Assembly: GCF_037126465.1 (NCBI RefSeq)
Contig: NC_088206.1
Location: 10,329,187 to 10,393,186, forward strand
From: Ornithodoros turicata
Taxonomy: Eukaryota > Arthropoda > Arachnida > Ixodida > Argasidae
Reading direction: 5' to 3'
DNA length: 64,000 nucleotides
Shown here: positions 13,301-28,300 of the stretch, piece after piece
Layout: each line of letters starts with the position of its first letter
Position numbering within the stretch: the stretch's first letter is position 1
Made by a program: the position numbers and the translations under genes
The notes under the pieces: generated by a model
The model's input: only the letters and a program-made list of their open reading frames with translations
What the model was told of the DNA's origin: nothing
Databases searched by the model: none

Positions 13301-16300
13301 ACCCGCTAGCGTCATACATAGGGGACCCAAGTCAATAAATTTATACAACCTCTGTTCTCCTCGTTATTATACGGAAGTTATCCCGTTGCGTCGGACAGCT
13401 AAGCAAAAGCAATATTCGGCAAAATTATTACCTGATCGTGGAAGAACGTCAACGTACGTAGCAAAAGTACTCGCGCGCACGAAGAAAACATGGCAGTAAA
13501 GAAGTTTTTAGGCAATGCGTTTAACAGAGTGTGTTTTCCCTGGAGCCCATTAAAGTAATGCGTCCCGTTGGCAGCAGTATTGCTCGTTGTGGCTCCAGGA
13601 ATGCGCATAAGCCAAGTCGTTTTTACGATGTATTTAGATAGATTTAGATGTCCTGCTGGACAATTGAGGATTTTATGATGACATTTGCAAAGTTGCACGA
13701 AAACAAGAACTTTCAGTTCCCCAGGAAGACCGTAAAGCCGTTTGCGGTTTCTTGCACAAGGTTGGTCAGAGAGTATAATACGCATTAAACGAGCTCTGCC
13801 GGGATAACGCATTTAGGGAAAAAAAAAATAATAAGTATGCGGTTAGCTTTAGCTCACTTTAAACATCACATTCATAATAACGCCTGACTTTACGTCGCGA
13901 GACAAATATCACCATTAGTTCCATCGCTCGTTTTACACCTGGAGTAAAAAAACAAAAAAACATTTTCCGAACACGACGGAAGTGGGAAAGAAAGACAAGA
14001 AACCAACCCAAAAATAGTAAACAAATAAAAGAGGATATAAAGAGGACGGAAGGGGAAACGGACCATGCTTACTAGGCACGTACCGTCTGGCGCGAGGATC
14101 TTAGGGAAAGGATTTCCACAGCATACAAATCAGGTGCCTTGTTACACGCTGTACAATGCCGCATGCACTGCCGACTAGACGAAGTGGAATGCCAATTTTT
14201 CCGACACTCTCTGGAGGAAGCTCTGACCGTGCCTTAGTGTATGTTCTTTGCCATGTCACTGCTGACATGTTCATTGTTCTCCCCGCTGTACTAGTGGTGC
14301 AACTGGTGACCCCAAAGGTCTTCATGAGCTCCCCATTGCAGGGGATGGCCTTTCAACATTTGCACGCAGAGCGCGGACGAACACTGAACCTGTTAGCACT
14401 GACACGTCAAAGAACATGGACAAATGTATATTGAAAACCCCGCGGCTAGGGCCTCCAAAAAAGGACAACAACGCAAACGTGTCCCTTTCGTTCGTGTGCC
14501 CTATTCTCGGGGTTTTTAATATGCATCAGTGCCACCAGCTCGTTTGCTTCCTGAACATCCAAACATGAACTCATGACATCTCCCTCTAGTCAGTGTCCGA
14601 GAAACGGGCATTACAATAAGTATAGTAAGCAGTGGATGTGGCATTTTCCAGTGCGTCAGTGGGCGCCTGTGGACCTCTATACCTTTCGCTTTCTTGCATG
14701 TGTGCACTTCAAGCCGCTAAAAATCGATGCAGATTTGAAGACACAGTGATGGCGTTCAGCTTGCAGAGTAATTGCGTGATTACGCATGCGTCGATTGTTC
14801 TGTTCTAGATGTTGATTGTGGGCCACTGCCAGACATCGATAACGGTCACGTGGTGCTGAGGGATTCCCGAACAACGTACAACGCTGTGTCCCTTTACATC
14901 TGCGATGCAAACTACACCCTTTTGGGGGATGATACGAGGACGTGCGAAAAGGATCGTCGCTGGAGCGGTGCTGAACCTAAATGCTTGTGTAAGTAGGCTT
15001 TTCGGTGACTTTCACCATGTCTGTACTCTGTAGGTATCAGCTTAAACGTTTCACTTGTAAAGTGTTCTTACTCTTTTACTTTTACGTCTGTTGCTATTAC
15101 GGAGCATGATATGGTTCCTTTCCCTCCCCCTTATTCCCTTGTTATGCATAACTGTGCAGCGCAAGATCAAATCAAATCAAATGAAATCTTATTTCATTTT
15201 GTACAGATGCAGAGATGAGAAAAAAATCTATCTGCGAAGCAGTTTGATTGGCTCCCAGACCGATTGGAACAATTGACAAACAACACAGACAGCAATAGCA
15301 TTAATAATAGGACTCGTTTAAAAATGAAGAACTGTTTGCAAACCAGAACAATGTACAGGATCAATTTCAGTATCAGTGTCAGCAAAGCTATTTAAAAGGA
15401 CTGCAAAATGATACGAAAGAGATTCGAGACCGTAGCTGGTTCTCAAACGCGGGACATTAAACTATTTTTATGTACGAAAATTTTGATAAGGTAGGGATAT
15501 TTATTTTTCTGTACATATTGACAAGACGATGCTCATAGAAATTGAACACACTTAAAATGTACATTTCAAAATATTTATCTATAGACACACGGTAACCGAT
15601 ATTAGCTACAATGCGAATAAATTTTTGCATAATTAAAAGTCCATTTAAGTTTGACGTAGTACTTCATATCAATGAGAATAGTTTAGGTGGGGCATAAATA
15701 GGAGGTACACTGAGGTAACTTTTTTCTAAATAGGAAGATGTGTATATCAAATCAATGATTCTGCAGACGTTTATTCTCAATATATTCAACATGAGCATCC
15801 AAAATTAGATGGTTTCAATATTTAAATTGCGAAAGTCCGAGCTTGTGCTTTTCTGTTGCTTGTGGCTATGCTATAGATTATAATATGATTATGATCACCA
15901 ATGAACGAGCCACACTTTTTTAAATAATTGTTCCCGCGCAACAGTTACAAACCAACCATATAGGCGTTCTGAAAGAATGATTAGCATTTTGTTTTGTTTT
16001 TTCGCTCTTTATTCGCTCTTTCTCCTTCTTTCCACTTATGGATTTTACCTCTTCACCTGTTCGAGTTTGCATATCGCTCATTACCATAGTTGCGTCGCCT
16101 TAGTAGCACAATTTTCACAAATTACAAATGAAATAAAATACAGAACAGTCCTTGAGGTTGGCTTCTCCTCATGTTGAGTGAAGATGCAGCGAAAGCACGC
16201 TTTACAGGAGCCCCGTTCGCTCCATTTCCGGCTTCTGGTACGCTTACGCCTAACCTACAACAATAAATATATGTTCAAGCTTTCGAGTTTTCATTCGCCA

Positions 16301-19300
16301 CATGCAGTGCAATAAGCACAATACAGTTTTTTTTTTATCACAAGTAGAGGAAGAGATTTCTGCGTATGTCAAACCTGCGCATGCGTAAAAATGTATGTGT
16401 AATCATCCTAAAGCTAAAACTTTCAGAATCCTGTTTCTCCCTGTGTATGAACACAGCAACGCCTCCCTTTGTTTTCTCTTGTTTCCTGCTATGCTAACCT
16501 CTAATCGATATACCCATTTAAGTATGTACAGTAGTTAATGCATCTGAGGGTCTGCATCCTCAGTCAACGCATTCTCACTAGACTTTGTAGGTATATTCAC
16601 TGGTCTCCACTTTGTCATACAATCATGACATAAAGGTGCAAGCGCCTGCTGAAAGGAAGCTGCGCAATCCAGCGGCCGGCACGAAAAATCTAGGGCTTTA
16701 TGGGGAAACCTCCCTAGATCTTCCCATACCTGTACTTCCCTTGCCCTACCTATGCTTGCCGCGTATGACGTCATCGAATCTGCAGAGTGACGTCATTTGT
16801 TGCCCAATAAATGATGATTGTATGGGCAGCCTCGTTTTATTTCCCACATTATTCCAGACGTAGCTCTACGGAAACATATGCGGCATATTAAATATATCTC
16901 CCTGTTTGTATCCTTCCTTTTATTCTCATATTAGGGGCGTGCCACTTTCGCAAACACTACACGAGCTATGTGCATGACATGTGCGTGTCTTACTCAGATA
17001 CTACCGAAAGCAGTATTAGGTCCGTATTACGTCGCGCGTTCTCCTTGGATGTTCCTCCGTTTCAACGTATCTGGTTCGTACTCTCCTTTTTTCTCTCCTA
17101 GTGAACTCGTGCACGGACTTATCCTCACCGGACAGCGTCGTGCTCGACGTGAAGGGCCTACGAACCGGCGACGAGGCACGCTACACCTGCAAACAAGGTC
17201 ACAAGCTCATCGGCAACACGACCAGAGTTTGTCAGCTGGGAGGATCGTGGAGCGGAGAGGAGCCCTTATGCAAATGTGAGACACCGTTTGCTTTCAGATA
17301 TCCGCGACTAAAGCAGTGGGGATGTGCCAACGCAATGCGGAAGACGTAATGTTGCTCGACAGTGCGTAATTACGTGCGCAACGTGTGTTACTTTTCCTGA
17401 TTAGAGCCAGATCCTCATAATGGTTTGCAAATTACAGTTCGTGGGCAAGATTAATTACCATCAGGTGAATAATTCTAGTACTGCATGTAAGTTAAGGGTG
17501 GGTGCTGTGTACCATAAGAAACAAGCCAGCCATAATACGCATCTCGCATTCTATTTCACGCATTTCGCAATCTATTCGCATAATTTTCGCAGTCTATTTA
17601 TAGTCGAGAAAGTCGGCTATAGGCTAATTAAAACGAACATAACGCGGACACTGAACATAGGAACGACAGCGATCGCATGTCACACAAGTCATAAGTCACG
17701 TCGATAAGCCACAGTCGCAGCTTAGAGAATGAATTATTTATTTTTTATTTCGTGTTAGCGCCGCGAAACAACTGTGGCTATGAGCGGCGTACAGATGTTG
17801 ACAGCTGGAGAGAGGACAGCAAGAAGGAGTGGGGACAGGGGGGGCTAGTATGCGCCCTGAGCCGACTTCAGGGGGAACTATGCCGACATTCGTCTGGAAA
17901 GTCTTCGGAAAACCCAGGGAAAACCTCAGGCAGCACAGCCGGTGGTAGCATTCGAACCCACCACCTTTCCCAGTCTTCAGCACGACCTTGGCTACCACTG
18001 ACGAGCGGAACGCCTTAACCCCCGCGACCATGCCGCTGGTAAATAAATCACTCGATGAAATATTGAAATGCACCCAAGAAGGTGCACCGCGGACGTTGTG
18101 AAAGAGAGTGTGTCACGACAGGAAAATCGCATTAAGCAGAGACTAGGAAAGTAACTCGTGGAACAGCTTAAAACCAAAAAGCAGCGTCAATGAAGGTTAA
18201 AAAAAAACTGTTTCCATATTAGTTAGCAAGGCACCATAATTATTATCAATAATGCGTCTCCCTTCATTTTAAGACGTTTTACTGGACTTCGAAAGGTACG
18301 TCGGGTGGAGAACTCAACACCGACTGATGTAATTCCAAGTCCTCCTCCTCCTCCTTCCTTCGTCTCTGGTCGATATGCTTCTCTATCCTCTCTTATCCCC
18401 TTTTATACCCTGTTTATCCCCTTTTTCTTACCTACGTTCGTCGCCAACCGCAAAGCTGACATCACCCAAAATACAGCTGTAGGTGATCTACGTCTGCTAA
18501 ACCTCCTAACAATAACACAAGAAGAAAATAAAAGAAAGGCGGAACAACCGGTTTACCTCGATCTCACGTTCGCTCGTTCGCTTTGAACTCATCGTCATTT
18601 TTTCTCCACCCTATTCCTAAACAAAAAGAGATAGAAGAAAACAAAACAAAAATAAAATAAAATAAGTAATCTAGCATCCTTTACCGGCGGATGCGCAATT
18701 TCCCCTGTTTCACATAAAGCTCCATAAATCAACAAAAAACGTTCGTGACACCGGCAGAGAAACGCAACACTTCATCAAAACCACCACCACCTCCACCACG
18801 ACAACAACAATAACAACAGCGTATATGTAGCCCTCTACCTCTGTTGCGTCCACGACATACCTATTTGTAACGTTCGAGAACCGGAAGCTGGCGCCCACAC
18901 ACACACACGTACATACACGCAAGCTGAGTAATTTCCAGAAGAACGTGCGTTGGCCGCGAAGTCCTGAAAGGTGGTGCAGAGAACCTTGCCAGCACATCCT
19001 GATTAATGGTAACGTTGCGAGAGAAAGCGAAACACTTCATCCCCTAAAGCAGATTTTTTTTTCCTGTTGTTACGATGCGCCCTGCGGGTTCGCAGAGTAA
19101 CGCCGGAGGTGCGTGATAGGGCGTGTTATGTGATGTGCCGAGTTTCGGTGCTGTGTCATAACTCAGTTTGGAATAAGGGAAGTATAAGGCTCCGAAAGGG
19201 CGCAGCCATGATGAGCGTGTCTTGAAGCGAATTAGGGGAATGAAGACGATGAGAGAAAGGATATATATATATCTAAGCGGGGATCCATTGAGCAACACGT

Positions 19301-22300
19301 GTAGCATAATAATAAGCGGTGCTTTTTGTTGGAATAGCTGGACGTAATACAGATGAAAAGATGGATTAGCTGTCAGTAGATAGAGTAGAGTAGTAACGAC
19401 AGAGACGTACTTAAGTGATGCGTGTATTTGTTGGGAAGGTGGTAGAAAACTCTCAGGGGACATGAGCGAACATAACACGCTTCCAGAAAGGAAGATAATG
19501 TGGGTAGTGGTTGTACGAAGGCATATAGGAAAAGCACGGAGCCAAAGCTTCGAACGGCAAAGCAACGACGGCAGAAAGGCGAGCGAATGCGTAATGCCGA
19601 ATTAACTCGACTGGCAGCCTCCCCCGCATCCCGCCAGTGGCAAACGCTGATCGTTTCGACCACAACTGTTTATTGCGGTAGTATGTCATAGCCTGAAGCA
19701 ATCATTCATTCGCCCATCATCACGAAACATATCACATAGAACGGAGGGCATCACGTGTTAGCTTGTTACCTTCTGCTTCTGATTTAAAAACAAATGAAAC
19801 GACGACGTTTGGGAAAAAGTATTTATCCATCTCATAAATCAAAGCTTAGTGCACTGTGACATTTCCACTGTGTGCATTGAATGCACAGTACACCGTGACA
19901 TTGTACTGGTGACATTTGCAATGTTCCTTCGTTGTCTATGCGGCATGAGAACTCCAATCACCATCATCAATTTTTTTAAAGAAAAGTGAGCGCTCCCGCC
20001 TCTTTAATCCTGAGACAGCCGAGATTAACATTCCCCAAATTTCGCGAATGTTCCGCAAAATTAGATTCCGCCTTTCTTCTCGGAAATGTGCGCTGCAAAC
20101 TCTCAGAACTTTTCACTCTGTCTCGTCTCCTCGAGGTTTTCTGGGACATTAAGGCTCGCGCCGCATATTGTTTGGGAACGCCACTGCGATAAGATTAATT
20201 GTCCTCTGACACTTCTACATAGTGCCTGCGAAAGACAGTTTCGAGAAATAAAGTCCCACCCACGCAATAGAGCACAGAGTTCCTCCCACACACACACACA
20301 GATACATTGGATGGTGATGGGGTGGGCGATGAGCAGGGCGATGAGCGAGGCAAATGAGCATTTATCTGCGAAAAAGTGCAAACCATGCCCACATGAGGCG
20401 CGTGACACACTTTTACGATACATCACTTGAGAGATATACGCAGTCGCGTTTCCTTTTTCGTTTTATTCACTTTCGTCGCGATGACACAATGCGTTTTGCA
20501 GAATGTCAAAAGGTGCAGGCATTTTATGCAGGCACATGTCACGAAAGACATGCGTAACGCAGTGCGTGCTGTGTCTTCCTAAACATTACTCAGTGAGAAA
20601 CGCCGGTACACAATACAGGGTGTCCACGCTAAGTGTGAACAGATTTTTTAAAAATATATATAACACTTTTTCCAAGATGAAATCAATTGCAATATAGCAT
20701 ATGCTACAGGGCACTCCCTAGCAGGGCATTAGCAAAGTCCAAAGGCAATGTCTTAATTAACTTTCGTTAATTAACTTTTTAATTATAAGAGCTACAAAGT
20801 TGTCCCAATAAGAACATCTGTTCCTTTTGGTCACCTGATATCGTAGCCTTTTTCAGAACAAAAATCCGTTCGATAGATCGCCCGCAAAAAATTCGTGAAG
20901 GAACGCCATTTTTTTTCTTTATTTTGTTCATTGCGCTTCTTAGAAGACGCGTCTTTCTTTCACCCACAATGTGAGAGGGAGAAAGAGCACACTATCGCCT
21001 CTCGCGTCCTGGTAAAAGATTAAAAGGAAACAGAAAATGCAACCCAAGATAAGGCCAGTTCCGATAGAGTCGCCCGATACATTTGTTTTTGTTTTGTTTC
21101 GGCAAGTTAAAGCTCATCTTCGACGAATGAGGCGGCACTGTGCTCCTTCCCCCTCTCCCGTTGGGGATGAAGGAAATACGCGCCTTCTAAGAAGCGCAAT
21201 GAACAAAATAAAGAAAAAAATGGCGTTCCTTCACGAATTTTTTGCGGGCGATCTATCGAACGGATTTTTGTTCTGAAAACGGCTACGATATCAGGTGACC
21301 GAAAGGAACAGATGTTCTCATTGGGACAACTTTGCAGATTTTATAATTAAAAAGTTAATTAATGAAAGTTAATTAAGACATTGCCTTTGGACTTTGCTAA
21401 TGCCCTGCTAGGGAGTGCCCTTCAGCATATGCTATATTGCAATTGATTTCATCTTGGAAAAAGTGTTATATATATTTTTAAAAAATCTGTTCACACTTAG
21501 CGTGGACACCCTGTATATGTTGGCGAATTTTATCTAGCGGCCAATTTCTAGTGCTGTAATGTATTGGACAAAAACGTATGCACGAGGAAAACTGTCCAGT
21601 GTGTGCAAGTGTGGAAAACACGGAGCACATCCTCATGCACTGCACAAGATATGCACCCCAAAGAGTTACGCTGAAATCTGCTCTCGACTGCTTGGACAAT
21701 AGAACCTCCGATATGGTCTAGGTGCTGGGTGTTGTAGTGTGGTGGGGTGTAATGTCAAGGTGAGCTGTGACATCGAAACTGTCCTTTAGGGCGACGTGCT
21801 AGGCATGTGGTCGTCGAGGTCCTTGGCCTATAGTTTCCTCTGTGGCGATTCCGTTCATTTCTAGGGGACGCAGATATGCATGTGCATATCTGTACAGTTC
21901 GACGTATCTTCTGTGGGGTGGATTCATTTAGAAGGGTTCATTATGGGAGTAGCCGAATTCGTCGGGTGACGAATTCAATTTCCCCTCTTCTTTTACATTC
22001 AAAATCAAACTCAAACTCAATTTGCACGAGGACTGCGGAACATGGTGCACTACAAAGGAAGAAAGAGAGAGAGAGAGAGAGAGAGATAAAAACCGAGTAC
22101 ACTGCAAGAGCTTGCTTAAAGGTACCCTTTTCTAGAACGGATGATTTAGTGGCCTAGCATGGGCTAACCTTAACAAAAAGGAGGAAAGGGGGGGTTAACG
22201 CTACAAGTGAGATTCCAATGGAAAGTTTTAAACCTTTTCCACGCAGCCTATGATTGACATGCTTTACATTACATCCTCAGCACTCTGCAGTAACACCTTT

Positions 22301-25300
22301 GTCACACTAACGCTTTTAATGATCGTTGAAACGAATGGCCAGTAACCATGCGCGTAGGACTATCAAGCGTCAACCTCTCAGGGAGCACTAGAATCAACGC
22401 TCCCCGAAGCTCCGTCGCCATCCATTTCAATGATAATTAAGCCTGCCCGTATAAGACCAATTGCCATTTATCTACGGAGTCACCTGTTGCACAAGAACTG
22501 ATATTTCACTGTTTCACAGAGTATCTCATACATGTGTGACGAGTAATCATTATTCTCGTTTCTTCACGCAGTTATCGACTGCGGACCGCCGAGGGTTCCT
22601 GACTACGCGTCCGTTGACCTCGTCAACCGCACAACGACCTACCTGAGTGTCGTCCGCTACACCTGTCAGGACAACTTCACTCTTGTTGGGAATGACAGCA
22701 GAACCTGCGACGACACCGGACATTGGACCAATCAGGAACCGTCATGTGAAAGTGAGACATCCCTCCATGGGTTTTTGTGCCATCTATGCAATGAGTCATT
22801 TATCTGCCTCACATTTCTTTTCATACCACGGAAGTCTAGCCTGTGAAGGAACACTCATCATCGTTACCATCAGTATGATGCCTCATTAAGTTTTCCCTCG
22901 TCTTTTCTGCGTGCACAATATGATTTATCGGAGCTTTGATTACCTGTGCGCTCTTGTATGAAACAAACCTCCTGGTGCCACGCGAAGTATGCAATGGTTA
23001 GGCGGCACTAATTCTCACGCCACGGTCACGAAGCCTGGGAAGGAAATGTATGCAGCGTGCGTGATGATGATTCATTTTCGTGAAAGGTCACGAGGGTAGA
23101 AAGTCTAAAACATGGGAACACGTCTGAAAAAGAAGCAAGTAACATAGAAGCTACTTTCATGTTCGTCAAGGCAGAGTCACGAATGCTATTCTCAAAAGAA
23201 TATTTCGTCGAAGGCGTTTTCAGCCTGTGCGAAGCAATAGTCATAGAAAAAGAAAGAAACAGAACATGGACGAGACAGTACGAGTTTTAAACTGCTGACT
23301 AGAAACGATATTAACTGTACACGCACATATGATGCGACCATAGCAGAAAATGCTCAGAAATAGCTGGGGACGTCATGCGCTCAAGCAAACGATGGAAAAA
23401 ACATTGTCCAGCGTGTTTGTCGTAAAGCTTCATTCAATGCATTCAATACGTCTTATTCGCAGTTTTTATTCCTTCTTAAAACCAACCAACCAACCCAGTT
23501 TTACCGTAAACGAGCCCGTACTTACTAAATTCATTGTAAAAAAACTCAGTATTCTGTGCTTCGTCTTACATTTATTTCCTAGTGCAATGAAACAATAGAC
23601 AACGAACCCTGCAGTAGATACATGACATGCATTACACACCGCCGTCTTTGTTGCAACATGCAGCTAGTCGCTGTGGAAACATCACTGGTCACGAAGAACA
23701 TCACGTGTGAAACATAGATCGGTTATGTTCCAGTCCAAACCGTTTCGATTAGCACAATATCACTTTGAGATTTAACCCTATTTCGTGGTATTGCAGTGTA
23801 GTGGAAATCATATATCTCACAATTCTCATCCGGCTGCGAAAGCACGTATGATGGAACGTCCTGGAGTAGCCAGTCCCGATTGGCTTAGGACTAGCATCTC
23901 CTTTTTTCTTTTATCAATCAATCAATCGGTCACGTAACGGAAACAAATTACAGTCGTCCGTAAGAGAGTAGAGACAAAGTAGAGACGTGTAGAGAGTAGA
24001 GACAAACGAACTTAAACGAGTGCAGTTCGCCTGCCGATACTCGGCGAAAACCATTATTCTTATATTCAGTTGTGGTTACAAAGAGGTTACGCAATATCAT
24101 TGCGCAGTGATATCCTGTGGAGAACCAGACGTCCCGCCGGGAGCATACACGGACGGCGACGATTACATGGTCCACGCCGTCGTCAAGTACGGATGCCTTC
24201 CGGGCCACATCATGGCTGGAAATGTGGAAAGGACGTGTCGGAAAGACGGCTCCTGGTCCGGAAAGCCTCCCACTTGTGTCTGTGAGTGTTTTCACGTCAC
24301 TTCGTTGTGCTCTCTGTCCGTGGAATAAATAATGAATATGCCGAGATGGTAGACAATAATCATATACAGCCGTAATGTTTATCATGACGCATATTTAGAC
24401 ACGGAGAGGGGGGGGGGAGGAAGCGGCGGATCTCGGGTGTCGTCTCGCTCACCCAGCCACCCCGCCTCGGTTTCTTTTCGCCGCTAGTATTCCTTTGTAT
24501 ATGTTATCCGCCACGTGACCCACGTCACCTGTATCCAACGTGAGCCACGTGACTCGGGAGCCACGTGACTCGGGAACACATGCGGAGGCGTCACAGGCTT
24601 CATACTGCGGGCCGAATGAAGCAACAGCGAGTGTTTCTACAATATCCCCTCGTAATTGCACGCATACCGCAACAACGGCATGCCATCCGAGTCACGTGAC
24701 CAAACGTGCTGTCACTGCACAAGCTTCAGTGCGTCTGCCACCGGCAAGGAGATTCCATGGGATGGTTTTTCGCAACTGCCACTGTCCTGAAGGGAGGTCA
24801 AAGGGAATCAAAGCGGGGTTTTTGAACATTGACTCCTTCTACGCTGCAATTGAGCGTCCGTTAGCAACAAGGGGATATAAGTCGACTTATCGCCTTTTTA
24901 CTATTTTTGCTGCAAGGACATCTACATACCAGTAGGAACCTGCCAAAGAAGATTTAATGACCAAATTGCAATGTATTGGCCCGTTACAGGAGGGTACGAA
25001 GCGGGGGGGGGGGGGGGGTAATGGCAGGATCGGCTCGCCGTTGTTGGCCCGACAGAAGTGGACGTCGTCACGACTATAGCAAAAAAAAAAAAAAAAAAAT
25101 GGGAGAAAAAGAAACGAAGCGGGAAATGCATGTGTGTCAATGTGACGGACAATCAGATCATTCCCCGTTTCCCGGTTTGGGAATTTTTCGACTTATTCCC
25201 TTATTGCATACAGAGGATCCCTTCATCATGCGGTTACTTATTCGCGCACTTAGTCTGTGGTTGCTTGTTTAGATTGTGCATACTGCTCTTGACTCTCCAC

Positions 25301-28300
25301 GAAGTCATGCACACGTAGGAATTTTGCAGAAATTCTAGTTACACTCACCAGTATTGAGCAACGAAAATACTAATTACGTTCTTTACGGCAGGAGCTTTAT
25401 TATAACACTGTCTCTGAGACTTCTGGGAAAGTGTGACGCCGATGCGATGCCATTACTTGATGAAAGTAATGGAACCAGTAATGAACTGCTAAGCATGAAA
25501 CAGTTGCGAGTAAGATGTAATGCATTACTTTATGAAAGTGTAATGAGCAGTGGTGGTGCATCACAAGACAAAAAAAAATAACTTCTACACACTCTCCTTG
25601 GCACAAACTGGAGAGTTCACTTTGTGAACGAAATAACTTCAAAACTGCGGGAAAGTTTAAGAATATTCACCGCACATGACAGGAACCAGAGTGTGTGTGT
25701 GGGGGGGGGGGGGGGGTATGAAGCAACGGAAAGGTCTGCCAAACAGAGGTCGGCTTGCTATTCAAAGTAAGAAAAGAGAAAGAAAAAGAAAGGAAGTGGA
25801 GCGGGTCTAGTTCTCTGGCCATTCAAAATGGGTACGTCGTTCTGCATGAAGTCACGAACCTTCGCACAACAGCAGTATTATCAAACCGCTTCGTAATTTA
25901 ATCTGTGCCCGAATAATTATGACGCTTTCCGTTGAGGGAAATTTGATTAGCATTTCAATGAACGGCCGCGCTCAACTTTCTGGCAGTAAATCCCAGACTG
26001 CGTTACGTGCTTTTTCATGATCCGCGCAAGTTACTGCGTGCGTATTGCACGTTGGGACTTGGCTTTTCACGATTGTGAATTTCACTAGAGCGTAAGCGCT
26101 CGTAAAACGGTTGCGAGAAGATAAAAATGTAAAAGATAAAAGATATGAAAGTTGAACGGTAAAATAAAGTAACGCTTAAAATCGAAGAGCACCAGGAATG
26201 ATGTCATCCCCGGCAAGGGGTAAGGCGACTGGCTGCTTCATGTGCTCTGAACTGTTGAAAAGTATCTGATCAACTAAAGCTGTCTAGTGAGTCAGACATT
26301 AGTCAACCAAGGTACGGAAAGTTGTTCGATTTTAGATGACTTACGTGTATTAGTCAGATACAGAGGACACTTTGTTGAATGTCGAAGCTTCCTTCAGCGG
26401 TTAAGCGCGGTGATCTGACGACCTATCCGCCGGTGAAGGAAGGAAGGTATCGGAAAAGCCTACCGGTAAACGCAATCACACTTAGATGTGGAAAAAGCGT
26501 TCTGCAATATAGTCGACCACATACCGTAACTGTGAAAGCACTGTGCAAGAAAGTATTGCGGACAATGCGAACGCTGAGTGCCGCTCCCATCGTAGATGGA
26601 AAGTGAATTAAAGCTCCATAGTCTCGCCACCAAATGCGCGCCACTTAGCAGGCGACGTCGAAGTGTCGTCTGCTTCCAGTAGCGTTCATGGATACAATGA
26701 AGATGTATCGCACATAACGACACCATGAAGAAACGTCTCTAAGTGCAGCAAGGCGAATGATGATAATGATATTTCGTGGACGGCCGTCCACACAGTGTTT
26801 CAGAAGTACTTGGGCGCTCGCAACGCAGTGTCAGACAGTTTGCGTTCTCCGCAGTAGTGCACATGGTTTGTTGTGGTTTTTGCGGGACATTGACGCAGAC
26901 AGCAAGTTGAGCCTATGAGTGTTTTGTGAGTGTGGCTTTCGCTGTTGGACTGTTTGCGTGTTGCATGTTCCGTGACAACTCAGTGTGCTTTTGCAATTGT
27001 TTTCTGTCGGATTCACCTCCACCACTAATGATCATCATGGCCATCATCATGCTCTTCATTGGCACCGTCAGTGCAGGAGTTTTTCCACCAAAGTAACTGG
27101 TGCAAGTGATGTGGAGTTGGGGGCCTCACACTAGTGAAGCCAAAATCTCCGCCGTTTGTTAGTCATCTTTTTTTTTGTCATCTTTGTCTTTATTCTATCT
27201 CATCCTTCTTTCACCGTTTGTTAGTTTATCCTTTATTTCCTAAATATTTTCTTTTCTTTTTTATTTATTTTATTCTTCTTTCATTTATTTTTTTTCTTTG
27301 CGGAATAGCAAGCCGACGTTCCGTTTGACTGACCTTTCCCCTCGTTTTTTTCCCTTTGGTCTAATAAATATATCCCCTCTCCCAAAATCTCAATTTTATT
27401 TTTTCTTGAAATCGAATCAAATCAATAATTTGTGGCTTTCCAGCCGCGAATGCAGCTTGTCGTCCGAAACATTTGTGCGTTTTTGTGTATGTGTTGATGA
27501 TGATGACTGGGAGCATTGTTGTGTATGTGGGTTTGCTCCTTTTGTCGTATATGAATCATATGAATATAATATGCAAGATGCATATAACTTAGCCAATTAT
27601 AGCCTAGCGAATTTGCGTCTGGAATATAATATAATATAATATGCAAGATGCAAGATGTATTAAATATACGGTATATTTGTTAACTTGAATGAATACCTCT
27701 CCGGTTATGAATCGTGCCCGGAACGGCTGTACACTAGCGTGAGCAGCACACCTAGAACCGTGTCTTCATCTCTCCATCTCCATGCAACAACGAATTATGT
27801 AATCAACTTTCCCAATTGCCTAATAAGCTGTCTTAATTTCCGTAACGAAGAAAAATTGAACGAAGGAGAGAAGATTACCCACGCCGCAGATAACGCACTT
27901 TCTTTTTCCAATCGCGCGAAACACCAAACTCAGGGATGTGGCGCCCACGGCAAATTTACACCAGCTCGCATTATCCTTTTATGCTCGAACAGTTTTCCGT
28001 TCGATAGAAGTTTAAATCTTTTAAGTATCACTTGGTTATGCACTTAGTTTGCACTCCGGTGAAAATGCGCATGTTGCATTAACACAATGCACGCCTGCTG
28101 GATTCGATTAATTTACATACTATAGAAATGCGTCTTTCCGAACTTGCTCCAAATGAGCCAGTCCTCGCTGGGAAACGATGTTCAGCTTCGTAAAGCATTA
28201 TGCAGGGCCACACGAGGAGATTTAAAGATTAGCGAACGCCAGACAGGGTTGCCTCATTTAATTAGCAGCGTGCAACCTACAAATGGGATACGATGTACAT

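Noticed and set aside
19044..19565. 173-codon minus-strand open frame
   Set aside because: Low-complexity, no domain recognised, no promoter or acceptor context; treated as a chance frame.
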